From the NCBI RefSeq assembly GCF_017874315.1, contig NZ_JAGGLG010000009.1, positions 58,292-122,291 on the forward strand: 64,000 nt of DNA, written 5' to 3'. A program made the translations under genes and the position numbers. The DNA comes from Symbiobacterium terraclitae (lineage in GTDB: Bacteria > Bacillota > Sulfobacillia > Symbiobacteriales > Symbiobacteriaceae). Position 1 is the stretch's first letter. Every line of letters begins with the position of its first letter. The notes under the pieces are model-generated. The model was given only the letters and a program-made list of their open reading frames with translations. It was not told the origin of the DNA and did not search any database. Positions 1-7,451 of the stretch are shown piece after piece.

Positions 1-475
1 CGGCCACCCGCGCGGTCACCGCGCCCTCCGGGCTGATGAAGAGGCTGGTGGGCAGCGACGCCACCTGGTACCGGTCGCTTGCCGCCCCCGTCGGGTCCAG
101 CGCCACCGGGAACGTGTAACCGTGCTCTCTCAGGTACGCCAGCGCGGCTTCCGGGCTGCGCTCCTGCGCGGTCACGTTCACTGTCAGGATGGCCGCTCCG
201 TCGGGCAGCGACTCGGCGAGCCGCTGGATCTCGGGCATCTCCGCCCGGCATGGGCCGCACCAGGAGGCCCAGAAGTTGAGGAAGACGGCGCGGCCGCGCA
301 GGTCGGCCAGGCTGACCGGCCGGCCCGACGGATCGGCGAGCGCGAGCGCAGGGGCGGCATGGCCGACGTAGGGGTGCTCGGGTCCGACCGGGGTGCTGCC
401 CTGCGGCCGGAAGGCGCCGCCCAGCAGCACCGCGGCCCAGATCAGCAGCACGGCGGCACCGGCCGCTCTCTGCAT
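1..475 (-). CDS. TlpA/ResA-like thioredoxin-fold protein, C-terminus cut by the window
   Basis: Reading the minus strand from ATG at 475 gives an uncleaved signal anchor or signal peptide (residues about 4-20, Ala/Leu rich), then a redoxin domain whose active site reads NFWASWCGPCRAEMP, the CxxC of TlpA/ResA-type extracytoplasmic thiol-disulfide oxidoreductases. The cis-Pro region is visible as VASLPTSLFIS. A GGAGG lies 8 nt before the ATG. About 158 codons are present and the frame is still open at base 1, so roughly the last helix and strand are missing. Likely role: reduction of exported disulfides or apocytochromes. The exact substrate cannot be read from the sequence. Confidence 0.9.
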   Translation of the reverse strand, partial: MQRAAGAAVLLIWAAVLLGGAFRPQGSTPVGPEHPYVGHAAPALALADPSGRPVSLADLRGRAVFLNFWASWCGPCRAEMPEIQRLAESLPDGAAILTVNVTAQERSPEAALAYLREHGYTFPVALDPTGAASDRYQVASLPTSLFISPEGAVTARVA

Positions 476-613
476 ACGGGTCACCTCCGGGTCCCCCGCC
501 GGGGATCTTCACCCCTTACGACGGACCGGCTACAGATTCAGGTATGTGCACGATATTTGAGGAGAGCCCTCGTGAATATAAAACTGGTTCCTTGAAATCA
601 TTGAAGGTAACCG

Positions 614-642
614 TTGACAGGATGTCGGCGCCCGGATATCAT
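614..642 (+). promoter_or_regulatory. Strong sigma-A type promoter upstream of the DUF2089 operon
   Basis: Perfect -35 TTGACA at 614-619, 17-nt spacer, -10 TATCAT at 637-642. Transcription would start near 649, about 80 nt before the first gene at 729. Confidence 0.7.
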
Positions 643-658
643 CAAAGTCAAGGAAGGT

Positions 659-675
659 CCTTAAATATCTTAAGG
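659..675. promoter_or_regulatory. Palindrome just downstream of the promoter, candidate operator
   Basis: CCTTAA-N5-TTAAGG is a 6+6 inverted repeat placed roughly 10-25 nt after the predicted transcription start. The position would suit an operator that blocks clearance. No regulator was identified; the DUF2089 protein encoded next has an HTH-like segment and is a candidate autoregulator (inference). Confidence 0.35.
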
Positions 676-728
676 GGTCTCCTCAACCTTGCGGGTGAGG
701 CGACCCCGGAGAGGTGAGGTGAAGGGGT

Positions 729-1121
729 TTGCAGACGTGGCGGATTCCCAGCAGGTGCCCTGTGTGCAGCGGAGAGCTGACCGTGACCCGGCTGCACTGC
801 AGGCACTGTGACACCACGCTGGAGGGGCGGTTCGAGACCACGCGGTTCGCCCGGCTCACGCCGGAGCAGCTGGACTTCGTGGCGGTTTTCCTGAAGAGCC
901 GCGGCAACATCAAGGAGGTGGAGCGCGAGCTTTCCATCTCGTACCCGACGGTGCGGGCCCGGCTGGACTCGGTGCTGGCCGCCCTGGGATTCCAGGTCGA
1001 CCGCAGCGCGGCCGAGGAGGAGAACCGGATCAAGCAGGCCCGCCGCAAGGAGCTGCTCGACCGGCTGAACCGCGGCGAGATTACCGCTGAGGAAGCGGTG
1101 GCCGCCCTGAAGAGCCTGTAG
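729..1121 (+). CDS. DUF2089 family protein (zinc-binding head plus HTH)
   Basis: 130 aa from a TTG start preceded by a GAGG-rich SD. Residues about 8-30 carry two CxxC pairs (CPVCSG and CRHC), a zinc-ribbon head. The following segment SRGNIKEVERELSISYPTVRARLD reads as a helix-turn-helix, which is the DUF2089 architecture. The C-terminus ends in NRGEITAEEAVAALKSL, a SHOCT-like helical hairpin like those opening the next two proteins. It is first in a four-gene operon with envelope-stress-type proteins and is probably their DNA-binding regulator or a sensor-linked partner (inference). Confidence 0.85.
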   Translation: MQTWRIPSRCPVCSGELTVTRLHCRHCDTTLEGRFETTRFARLTPEQLDFVAVFLKSRGNIKEVERELSISYPTVRARLDSVLAALGFQVDRSAAEEENRIKQARRKELLDRLNRGEITAEEAVAALKSL

Positions 1122-1133
1122 GGGGTGGCTGAG

Positions 1134-1931
1134 GTGGACGAGGAACGGCAGTTGATTCTGCAGATGCTGGCCGACGGCAAGATCAGCGTGGCCGAGGCGG
1201 ACATGCTGCTCAAGGCCCTGGCGGAGGCCGAGGCGGCCGCGGCGGCGCCCCCGCCTCCCCGGCAGGAGCCGCGCCCCCGGCTCAGGGACCTGGTGAGGCA
1301 GGCCCTGCAGGAGGCCGACCGGGCCCTGGACCGTGCGGTCAAGACGGTGGAGGAGCGGGTGGCCGAGCAGGAGCAGCGCGAGCCGTACCGGCAGATCCGC
1401 ACGCTGGCCGTCTGGCTGGACAGGAACGCACAGGGCCCGGCCGGCGCCGTCGACCGGGACGCCAAGCAGGCGGCTGACGAGGCTGACAGGGCCGGCAACA
1501 CAGCGGCTGATGAGGTGGACGGGACCCTCAACACGGTGGCTGACGAGGTGGACAGGACCGTCAAGGCGGTGATCGATGAGGCAGACAGGGCCGTCCGGAC
1601 GGTGACCGGTGCAGTGGACAGGGCCGTCAAGGCGGTGGCGGATGAGGTGGACAGCGCCGCCGGCGACGCGGACAGGGCAGTCAACGAGGCTGCGGACACG
1701 ATCGACAGGACCGCCGACGACATGGCCGACATGGTCGACAGGGCCGCCAACGGGGTGACCGAAAAGGTGGACCGGGCCGTCAACCGGGTAGCTGAACGGA
1801 TCGACAGGATCGCGAACCGGGTGGCGGAGCAGGTGGAGACCGCCGTGGAGCGGGCGGGAGGCAAGGTTGCCGGCAAGATCACCGTGACGCTGTTCGGCGA
1901 CCCCGCCGAGAAGATGAGGAGGGTGGACTGA
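1134..1931 (+). CDS. SHOCT-like/11-residue (hendecad) repeat protein
   Basis: The GTG at 1134 is chosen over the GTG at 1125 because AGGGGG at 1120-1125 then has an 8-nt spacer, and because the resulting start DEERQLILQMLADGKIS matches the start of the next protein (SQEERLLILQMVADKKIT). After this SHOCT-like helical hairpin and an Ala/Pro-rich linker comes a long helical region of about 13-14 repeats of 11 residues, pattern (V/I/A)DRAxxxVADE. This predicts an extended amphipathic rod of the kind seen in LEA proteins and apolipoproteins. There is no signal peptide or membrane segment. It overlaps the next start by one base. A role at the membrane face or in stress protection is inference. Confidence 0.85.
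   Translation: MDEERQLILQMLADGKISVAEADMLLKALAEAEAAAAAPPPPRQEPRPRLRDLVRQALQEADRALDRAVKTVEERVAEQEQREPYRQIRTLAVWLDRNAQGPAGAVDRDAKQAADEADRAGNTAADEVDGTLNTVADEVDRTVKAVIDEADRAVRTVTGAVDRAVKAVADEVDSAAGDADRAVNEAADTIDRTADDMADMVDRAANGVTEKVDRAVNRVAERIDRIANRVAEQVETAVERAGGKVAGKITVTLFGDPAEKMRRVD
1449..1856 (+). repeat. Tandem 33-bp coding repeats (hendecad array)
   Basis: Degenerate 33-bp units encode the 11-residue repeats of the protein at 1134. Typical units carry gtggacagg followed by gccgtcaaggcggtg and gatgag. The DNA copies have diverged, which suggests old internal duplication rather than recent slippage. Confidence 0.75.
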
Positions 1932-2959
1932 TGTCTCAGGAAGAACGGCTCTTGATCCTGCAGATGGTGGCCGACAAGAAGATCACCGCTGCCGAGGGCG
2001 CTGAGCTGCTGCGGGCGCTGGAAGGACAGCGGGAGGAGGAGCCGCCCGCCGAGACGGCAGCGCCGCCGCGCCCGCAGCGCCGCAGCGGGCCCTCGGCCGG
2101 CCTGGGCTCCGGCCTCTCGAGCCTGATCGAGGAGGTCGTCGAGCGGGTCACCGGCGTGCTCAGCGATTTCACCGGCCAGCAGTACGAGTTTCCCACCGAG
2201 ATCACCGGTGTCTTCACGGCGGATCAGGTGCCGCTGCGCATCTTCACCGGCAACGGCCACGTGGAGCTGCGGGGCTGGGATGAGCCGGGCTACAAGGCCC
2301 AGATCGTCGCGAAGGCGCGGGCCGCGACCGAGGCCGAGGCGCAGCGGCGGGCCCAGGAGGCCTACCGCGTGACCGCCACGGAGTCCGGCTTCCTCCTGGA
2401 GACCGACCGGCGTTTCGACTGGTCCGACCTCGGTGTGCACCTGACCCTGTTCCTGCCCAAGGACCGGATCTACCACCTGGAGACCCGCACGGGCAACGGC
2501 CACATCCGGGTCGAGGGGATTACGCTGACCGAGGGCAACGCCAAGAGCGGCAACGGCCGCATCACCATCCTGGGCGTCACGGCCGACCGGCTCTACCTGA
2601 AGTCCGGCAACGGTTCGGTCGACGTGGACGGCGACGTGGCGGACCTGGAGGCGACCACCGGCAACGGCTCGCTGCGCGTCATCCCGATGGGCCGCCGCTC
2701 CGAGAAGATGCAGCTGAAGACCGGAAACGGGTCGGCCTCCATCGACACGGGGCGGCTGAGCCGGGACGTGGGCTTCTTCGTGGATGCCCACACCGGCATG
2801 GGCAGCGTCTCCATCGCGCGGCCCGACCTGGTCTACGAGCTGGACGAGCGGAACATCGGCTTCAAGCACGTGATCGCCCACAGCGAGGGCTTCGACACCG
2901 CCGCTCAGAAGGTCTCCATCCGCGTGCGCACAGGGCTCGGCTCCATCTCCGTCGAATAG
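1931..2959 (+). CDS. DUF4097 beta-strand repeat protein with SHOCT-like N-terminus (YvlB/LiaX-like)
   Basis: 342 aa. Residues 1-32 form a SHOCT-like hairpin (LILQMVADKKITAAEGAELLRAL). A Pro/Ala linker follows, then from about residue 90 a beta-helix-like DUF4097 domain built of recurring TGNG turns (TGNGHVEL, TGNGHIRV, SGNGRITI, SGNGSVDV, TGNGSLRV, TGNGSASI, TGMGSVSI, TGLGSISV). There is no signal peptide. In Bacillus subtilis the related yvlB sits in the envelope-stress operon yvlABCD (established knowledge), and LiaX-like proteins of this build sense cell-envelope damage. The neighbouring YvlD-like gene supports the same role. ATG has GAGGAGG upstream and overlaps the preceding stop by one base. 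Confidence 0.88.
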   Translation: MSQEERLLILQMVADKKITAAEGAELLRALEGQREEEPPAETAAPPRPQRRSGPSAGLGSGLSSLIEEVVERVTGVLSDFTGQQYEFPTEITGVFTADQVPLRIFTGNGHVELRGWDEPGYKAQIVAKARAATEAEAQRRAQEAYRVTATESGFLLETDRRFDWSDLGVHLTLFLPKDRIYHLETRTGNGHIRVEGITLTEGNAKSGNGRITILGVTADRLYLKSGNGSVDVDGDVADLEATTGNGSLRVIPMGRRSEKMQLKTGNGSASIDTGRLSRDVGFFVDAHTGMGSVSIARPDLVYELDERNIGFKHVIAHSEGFDTAAQKVSIRVRTGLGSISVE

Positions 2960-2994
2960 GCCAGGAGCGCCGTACAGTTCATGACATGACGAAA

Positions 2995-3027
2995 GGGTTC
3001 GCCGCGGCGTCGGGCCGCGGCGAACCC
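2995..3027 (+). terminator. Perfect 13-bp stem-loop inside the operon
   Basis: GGGTTCGCCGCGG and its exact complement are separated by a 7-nt loop. No U-tract follows, so it is more likely a processing, stability or partial-termination element that uncouples the last gene from the first three. Confidence 0.5.
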
Positions 3028-3047
3028 GGTTGAGGAGGGTCGACGGG

Positions 3048-3416
3048 GTGCGTCTGCTGATTCGCTGGGCTCTGAATGCGCTCACGCTGCTGGGGATCGC
3101 GTATGTGGCGCCGGAGCTGGGGATCCTGAAGGGCTTCTACGTCGCAGGGTTCGAGGCGGCGGCGGTGGCGGTGCTCCTGCTCTCGCTGCTCAACCTGACC
3201 GTGCGGCCGCTTCTGCGGATGCTCACCCTGCCGATCACGTGCCTCACCTTCGGCCTGTTCACCCTGGTGATCAACGCCCTGATGATGATGCTCACGGCTG
3301 AGCTGGTGGCCGGCTTCCACGTGGGCGGCTTCCGCAACGCCCTCGTGGTCTCGGTGCTCTACGCGGTCATCAGCGCGGTGCTGAACGGCCTGGTGCAGGG
3401 CGGCGAGAAGGACTGA
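3048..3416 (+). CDS. Phage holin family 4 (YvlD-like) membrane protein
   Basis: 122 aa from GTG at 3048, chosen because GAGGAGG at 3033-3039 gives an 8-nt spacer; an in-frame TTG at 3030 has no SD. Four hydrophobic segments (LLIRWALNALTLLGIAYVAP, AAAVAVLLLSLLNL, LTFGLFTLVINALMMML, ALVVSVLYAVISAVLN) and the NLTVRPLLRMLTLPITCLTFGLF signature identify the YvlD/holin-4 superfamily. It is last in the DUF2089-DUF4097 operon, as yvlD follows yvlB in Bacillus. A bona fide holin function is not implied. Confidence 0.88.
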   Translation: MRLLIRWALNALTLLGIAYVAPELGILKGFYVAGFEAAAVAVLLLSLLNLTVRPLLRMLTLPITCLTFGLFTLVINALMMMLTAELVAGFHVGGFRNALVVSVLYAVISAVLNGLVQGGEKD

Positions 3417-3445
3417 CGGCCCGGCGTTGCTCCGCTGATGTACCC

Positions 3446-3931
3446 TTACTCGCTCTGGGGCCAGCCCAGCGGCGCTGCCCCCATGCCCTTCCCCCAGGGG
3501 CCCATCCAGGGGGTCATCCAGGGGCCCATCATCTTGCCGTACCCGTCCTTGCCGGAGTCATCCGTGCCGAATCCGCCCATCCCGGCTCCCTTGCCCGGCC
3601 AGCCCTTGCCAGGCCAGCCCATGCCGGGGAATCCCACGCCCGGGAATCCCATGCCGGGGAATCCCATGCCGGGGAAGCCCATTCCGGGCCACATGCCCGG
3701 GAACCACTTGCCGTAGCCGCCCACGCCCGCCGTCCCGTCCCGTGCGGGCTCGCGCGCTTCCATGGCTTCCACCCACTGTACCGCCTGCGCCGGCGGCACC
3801 CCGGTGCCCACCAGTGCGCCCATCAGGGCGACCCTGCGCAGCGTCTGCTCTTTGGAGGCTCCTTCCTTCCCGAGCTCACGCAGCCCGCGTGCCACGATCG
3901 GTTCGACCGCACGCATGAACCGATAAGGCAT
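3446..3931 (-). CDS. Gly/Pro/Met-rich GFPGM-repeat protein
   Basis: 161 aa from ATG at 3931 with GGAGG 9 nt upstream. Residues 1-60 are a charged helical domain (VEPIVARGLRELGKEG, then a second helix around VQWVEAMEA). The remainder is low complexity: repeats of GMGFPGM, GWPGKG and finally WMTPWMGPWGKGMG. There is no signal peptide. I do not recognise the family. Composition resembles spore coat or matrix proteins of spore formers, but that is only a compositional analogy. Tandem DNA repeats of about 15 bp underlie the GFPGM array (about 3585-3700). Confidence 0.65.
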   Translation of the reverse strand: MPYRFMRAVEPIVARGLRELGKEGASKEQTLRRVALMGALVGTGVPPAQAVQWVEAMEAREPARDGTAGVGGYGKWFPGMWPGMGFPGMGFPGMGFPGVGFPGMGWPGKGWPGKGAGMGGFGTDDSGKDGYGKMMGPWMTPWMGPWGKGMGAAPLGWPQSE

Positions 3932-4052
3932 GTTCACACACCTCCGCTCCCATCCTATGCCAGCGCAGGAGGCGGTGACATAAACCGCAGGGGCGCGGCG
4001 GGAGCCGTTTCGGTGTATGATTGGGGTGTGAAACTGCCGGGGAGGGGCACGC

Positions 4053-4505
4053 ATGAGACTGACTGCGGCCTGGCGCACTGTCGTGCAGGTCGGATACGAC
4101 CTCTTTCTGAAGCTGAACCCCCGCAAGATCGCTGCGCACGCGGTCATCCTGGACGAGTCCGGCCGGGTCCTGCTCCTCCGGTCGCGCTACGCCGGCGCGT
4201 GGCTGTTGCCCGGTGGCGGCCTCAGGCTGCGGGAGCACCTGGACGAGGGGCTCCGCCGGGAGTGCCGTGAGGAACTGGGCGTGGACGTGGTGGTGGAGGG
4301 GCTGAGCGGCATCTACTACGACGACCGCTCGGCCGCGTACGTCGCCGTCTTCCGCTGCCGCCTTCCCGGCGAACCGATCCGCCTCTCCCACGAGCACGCC
4401 GAGTACACCTGGGCCGAGCCCGACCTGCTGCCGCCCGGGCAGCGGGAGATGATCAGGGACGCGCGCCGGTTCGCCGGCACGACCGTCGTCGCGCGGCTGC
4501 CCTGA
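4053..4505 (+). CDS. Nudix hydrolase
   Basis: 150 aa. The complete Nudix box GX5EX7REUXEEXGU is present in the segment beginning GGLRLREHLDEGLRR and ending REELGV, preceded by a typical strand AHAVILDESGRVLLLRS and GAWLLPGGG. These enzymes hydrolyse nucleoside diphosphates linked to another moiety; the substrate is not predictable here. ATG at 4053 has GGGGAGGGG upstream. It is a single gene between two oppositely transcribed genes. Confidence 0.92.
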   Translation: MRLTAAWRTVVQVGYDLFLKLNPRKIAAHAVILDESGRVLLLRSRYAGAWLLPGGGLRLREHLDEGLRRECREELGVDVVVEGLSGIYYDDRSAAYVAVFRCRLPGEPIRLSHEHAEYTWAEPDLLPPGQREMIRDARRFAGTTVVARLP

Positions 4506-4511
4506 GGCGGG

Positions 4512-5549
4512 TCAGGCGAAGACGACGGCCAGCTCCCGGGCGGCCGCCCAGAGGTAGATCATCAGGCAGAGCCCGCCGATGACCAGGGCGGCGGCCCAGA
4601 GCATGCGCCGGCGGCGCTGCCGAAGCTCCTCCAGCTCGGCGGAGAGGCGACGCAGCTCGGCGTCCTCGGCCGCGGCGGCGTCGGTCGCCGGGACCGGCTC
4701 CGCCTCCGCATCCACAGCCTGGCTCCACTCCTCCGCGAGCTCGAGGGGCCGCAGCAGGTGCCGCGGGCTGAAGCCGGCGGCCAGGAAGTAGGCGGTGACC
4801 CCGAGGCCGGCGGCCATGAGGCCCAGCATGACGGCCGACAGCCAGATCGCCCCGTCCGGAATCGCGTCGAGGCTCTCCAGGGCGGCAGGATTTGCCTGCT
4901 CCTGCACGAAGAAGGTGAGCCCGAGGGCAATGCCGTTGTTGAGCAGGTGCATGACCATCCCCGGCAGGATCGAGCCGGAGCGCTGCACCGCCAGCGCCCA
5001 CAGCATGCCCAGCAGGGCGAGGGGGACCAGCCGCACCAGGCTGAGGTGGAGCGCCCCGAAGAGCAGTCCGGTCAGGAGAACCGCGGCGGTGGGTCCCAGA
5101 GGGCGCAGCGCCCCCAGGACGTAGCCGCGGAAGGAGAGTTCCTCGCAGATGGCCGGCAGCAGCGCCCCCACCAGGAGCGCGAGCCAGGAGCTGGCATCCA
5201 GCAGGATCTGGTAGGTCTGGACCATCTCGCCCCCCAGCTGCCGCACCAGCAGCACCAGTACAGCCCCCATCAGCTGGGCGGCCAGCCAGCCCACCGTGCC
5301 CAGCAGCACCGACCGGGCCCACCCCCGCAAGGTCAGCATGCGCAGGCGCAGGAACGGCCGGATCGGGCGCCTCTCCACCCGCAGGGTGAAGAGGAGCGGC
5401 AGCGCCACGAAGATGCCGAGCTGGGAGATCACCACCCCGGTCAGGCCGAGGGTGTACTGGAGGGCTCCGCCTGCCACGATGAGCAGGACCAGCGCCGCCA
5501 GGTAGAAGCTGAGGACCCGGACCAGGGCATCCAACTGACTTGTACGCAC
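4512..5549 (-). CDS. CPBP family intramembrane glutamic endopeptidase
   Basis: 345 aa from GTG at 5549 (GGAGG 11 nt upstream); the longer open frame to 5741 would run into the divergent sigma-factor gene. Six or more membrane helices. The CPBP/Rce1 catalytic motifs are visible: EELSFRGYVLG (EExxxR), FGALHL (FxxxH) and MHLLNNG (HxxxN). A charged, probably coiled C-terminal region (AELRRLSAELEELRQRRRR) leads to a final membrane helix. Bacterial members process membrane proteins or confer bacteriocin self-immunity; the substrate here is unknown. It is divergent from the ECF sigma gene. Confidence 0.88.
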   Translation of the reverse strand: MRTSQLDALVRVLSFYLAALVLLIVAGGALQYTLGLTGVVISQLGIFVALPLLFTLRVERRPIRPFLRLRMLTLRGWARSVLLGTVGWLAAQLMGAVLVLLVRQLGGEMVQTYQILLDASSWLALLVGALLPAICEELSFRGYVLGALRPLGPTAAVLLTGLLFGALHLSLVRLVPLALLGMLWALAVQRSGSILPGMVMHLLNNGIALGLTFFVQEQANPAALESLDAIPDGAIWLSAVMLGLMAAGLGVTAYFLAAGFSPRHLLRPLELAEEWSQAVDAEAEPVPATDAAAAEDAELRRLSAELEELRQRRRRMLWAAALVIGGLCLMIYLWAAARELAVVFA

Positions 5550-5658
5550 GTTGTTCTGAGCCTCCGCCCGTTTGGATGGGTATGTGAACTCGCTGAAGGG
5601 ATGGCGCAGCGCACCTGCGTCAAACCCTGTAGAACCTCCCGAGAGGTGTGTGTGGCCA

Positions 5659-6297
5659 TTGACTCCCCGTGACGAAACCCTGGCCCTCGCCGCACAGCAT
5701 GGGGATATGGAGGCCTTCGCGGCCCTTGTGGATCGGCACAAGGGCCGGGTTTACCGCACCCTTTACCAGGTGGTGGGCGATGCGAACGAGGCCCAGGACC
5801 TGGCCCAGGAGGTCTTCGTGAAGGTCTTCCGCTCCCTCTCGAGCTATCGGGGCGACGCGGCCTTCACCACCTGGCTCCACCGCATCTGCCTCAACCTGGC
5901 CTTCGACTGGCTCAGGGCCCGCAAGCGCCGGCCGCTGACGGTGCCGCTCGAGCCCCCGCCCGGTTGCGAGGAGCAGCGGCCTACCGACCTGCCCAGCAAC
6001 GAGGAGGGGCCGGAGGAGCGGACCCTGCGGGAAGAGCGCCGGGAGCGCCTGCGGGAAGCGATCGGACGGCTCTCGCCGGACTACCGGGAGGTCGTGCTGC
6101 TCTATCACTTCCACCACCTCAGCTACCAGCAGATCGCAGACCGGCTCGGGATCCCGGTTCGGACCGTGGAGACACGCCTGTACCGGGCCAGGGCGAACCT
6201 GAAACGGCTGCTCACGAGCATGGAGGGAGGTGACCGCGGTGAACTGCAGCGACCTGCACCGGCTGCTGGAAGCCTACTGGGCTCGGGCGCTCGCTGA
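5659..6297 (+). CDS. ECF-type RNA polymerase sigma factor
   Basis: Sigma-70 region 2 is clear (DLAQEVFVKVFRSLSSYRGDAAFTTWLHRICLN) and region 4 carries the HTH LSYQQIADRLGIPVRTVETRLYRARANLKRLL. The start is uncertain: TTG at 5659 has GAGAGG 12 nt upstream, while an in-frame GTG at 5650 is only 3 nt from it. The C-terminus extends beyond the usual end and overlaps the next gene by about 59 nt in another frame. The next gene encodes a zinc-finger anti-sigma factor, so activity is probably controlled post-translationally by that partner. Confidence 0.92.
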   Translation: MTPRDETLALAAQHGDMEAFAALVDRHKGRVYRTLYQVVGDANEAQDLAQEVFVKVFRSLSSYRGDAAFTTWLHRICLNLAFDWLRARKRRPLTVPLEPPPGCEEQRPTDLPSNEEGPEERTLREERRERLREAIGRLSPDYREVVLLYHFHHLSYQQIADRLGIPVRTVETRLYRARANLKRLLTSMEGGDRGELQRPAPAAGSLLGSGAR

Positions 6298-6745
6298 GGA
6301 TGAGCGCCGCGCCTGCGAAGCGCACCTGGCCGTCTGTGACGACTGCCGGTTCCTGGCGGAGAGCCGGGACCTGCTGGCGGATCTGAACGACCCGGAGCTG
6401 GAGCGGATGGTGCTCATGGAGCCGCCGCCGCTGCCGGACGACTTCACCGCCCGGGTGATGGAGCGGGTGGCGGCAGAACAGCCGCGGCCCTTCAGCCTGC
6501 TCTGGCCCTGGCTGCGCACCAGGTGGTCGGTGCACCAGTACGCCAGCGTGGCCTATGCGCTCTGCGCCACCATACTGGTGGTTTCGCTGGGAAACGGCCT
6601 TCTCCTCTGGAGCCAGTCCACCGACCGGCTGGCGGTCTGGATGGCCAGGGGGCAGGCCTACTGGGCGGCCGCAGAGGCATACGCCGCTCCCTTCTCGCAG
6701 TGGCTGCACAGCCTGTGGTACGCGCTGGCGGCCTTCCTCTACTAG
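6239..6745 (+). CDS. Zinc-finger (zf-HC2) anti-sigma factor, membrane anchored
   Basis: 168 aa from GTG at 6239 (GGGAGG with an 8-nt spacer; GTG at 6230 is also in frame). The N-terminus has the anti-sigma zinc motif in EDERRACEAHLAVCDDCRFL (HxxxCxxC with an upstream Cys), followed by a linker, one membrane helix (VAYALCATILVVSLGNGLLLW) and a hydrophobic C-terminal tail. Coupled translation and overlap with the sigma gene support a cognate pair that retains the sigma factor at the membrane. Confidence 0.88.
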   Translation: MNCSDLHRLLEAYWARALAEDERRACEAHLAVCDDCRFLAESRDLLADLNDPELERMVLMEPPPLPDDFTARVMERVAAEQPRPFSLLWPWLRTRWSVHQYASVAYALCATILVVSLGNGLLLWSQSTDRLAVWMARGQAYWAAAEAYAAPFSQWLHSLWYALAAFLY

Positions 6746-6760
6746 TCTGGGGGGACTGAG

Positions 6761-7375
6761 ATGAGTTGCACCTACCACGCGGATCGTGAGGTCCGGGGCA
6801 TCTGCGCCAGCTGCGGTCGGCCGATCTGCGCCGAGTGCAAGGTCGAGCTGAACGGTCAGCCCTTCTGCAAGAACTGCCTGGCTGCCCGCATGCAGCAGCC
6901 CGCGCGCGACATCAACGGCTTCGTGCGCTTCGTGCTCTCCATCGCCCCGGGCGTCGGCCACCTGTATATGGGACTCTTCAACCGGGGGATGCAGTTCTTC
7001 ATGGGCACGCTCATCGGCGGCATGGTCCTCGGTATGGTCTTCCCCAGCCTGCTGGGCCTCTACATCCCCGCGGCCATCTTCTTCAGCGTTTTCGATGCCC
7101 GCGAGATCCACCTGCGCCTCAGCCAGGGGCTCGAGGTGGAGGACCGCGGCTTTGTGGATATCAGGGCCGTGCCGATACAGTGGAGCCAGCGCCAGTTGGG
7201 CATCGCCCTGATCGTCCTCGGTGCGCTGGCCCTGTGGCGGGTGCTGACCATCGACCTCCTGCAGATGCTGGGGCTCTACCACGTGCACCGGTTCATCAAC
7301 GGTCTCACGCTGGGCGCCCTGGCCCTGGGCTCAGGCGTCTGGCTGCTGCTCAGGCAGCCCGGGAACCGCCGCTGA
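6761..7375 (+). CDS. B-box zinc finger/TM2-domain membrane protein
   Basis: 204 aa. The N-terminal 50 residues hold paired Cys/His positions (CTYHADREVRGICASCGRPIC then CKVELNGQPFCKNC), a B-box-like zinc finger. Then comes a TM2-like region with SIAPGVGHLYMGLFNRGMQFF and at least three membrane helices. It follows the sigma/anti-sigma pair by 15 nt and is probably cotranscribed. The molecular role is unknown. Confidence 0.8.
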   Translation: MSCTYHADREVRGICASCGRPICAECKVELNGQPFCKNCLAARMQQPARDINGFVRFVLSIAPGVGHLYMGLFNRGMQFFMGTLIGGMVLGMVFPSLLGLYIPAAIFFSVFDAREIHLRLSQGLEVEDRGFVDIRAVPIQWSQRQLGIALIVLGALALWRVLTIDLLQMLGLYHVHRFINGLTLGALALGSGVWLLLRQPGNRR

Positions 7376-7451
7376 ACCCGCCGCTTCCAGGGAGCTCGCT
7401 CCGTCCTGCTAACGTTGAACTCATATATTCGTATTAGGAGGCGTAGAAACG

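Noticed and set aside
683..3085. 800-codon open frame on the minus strand
   Set aside because: Antisense shadow of the DUF2089-DUF4097 operon; low-complexity product, no SD, a result of GC-rich codon use.
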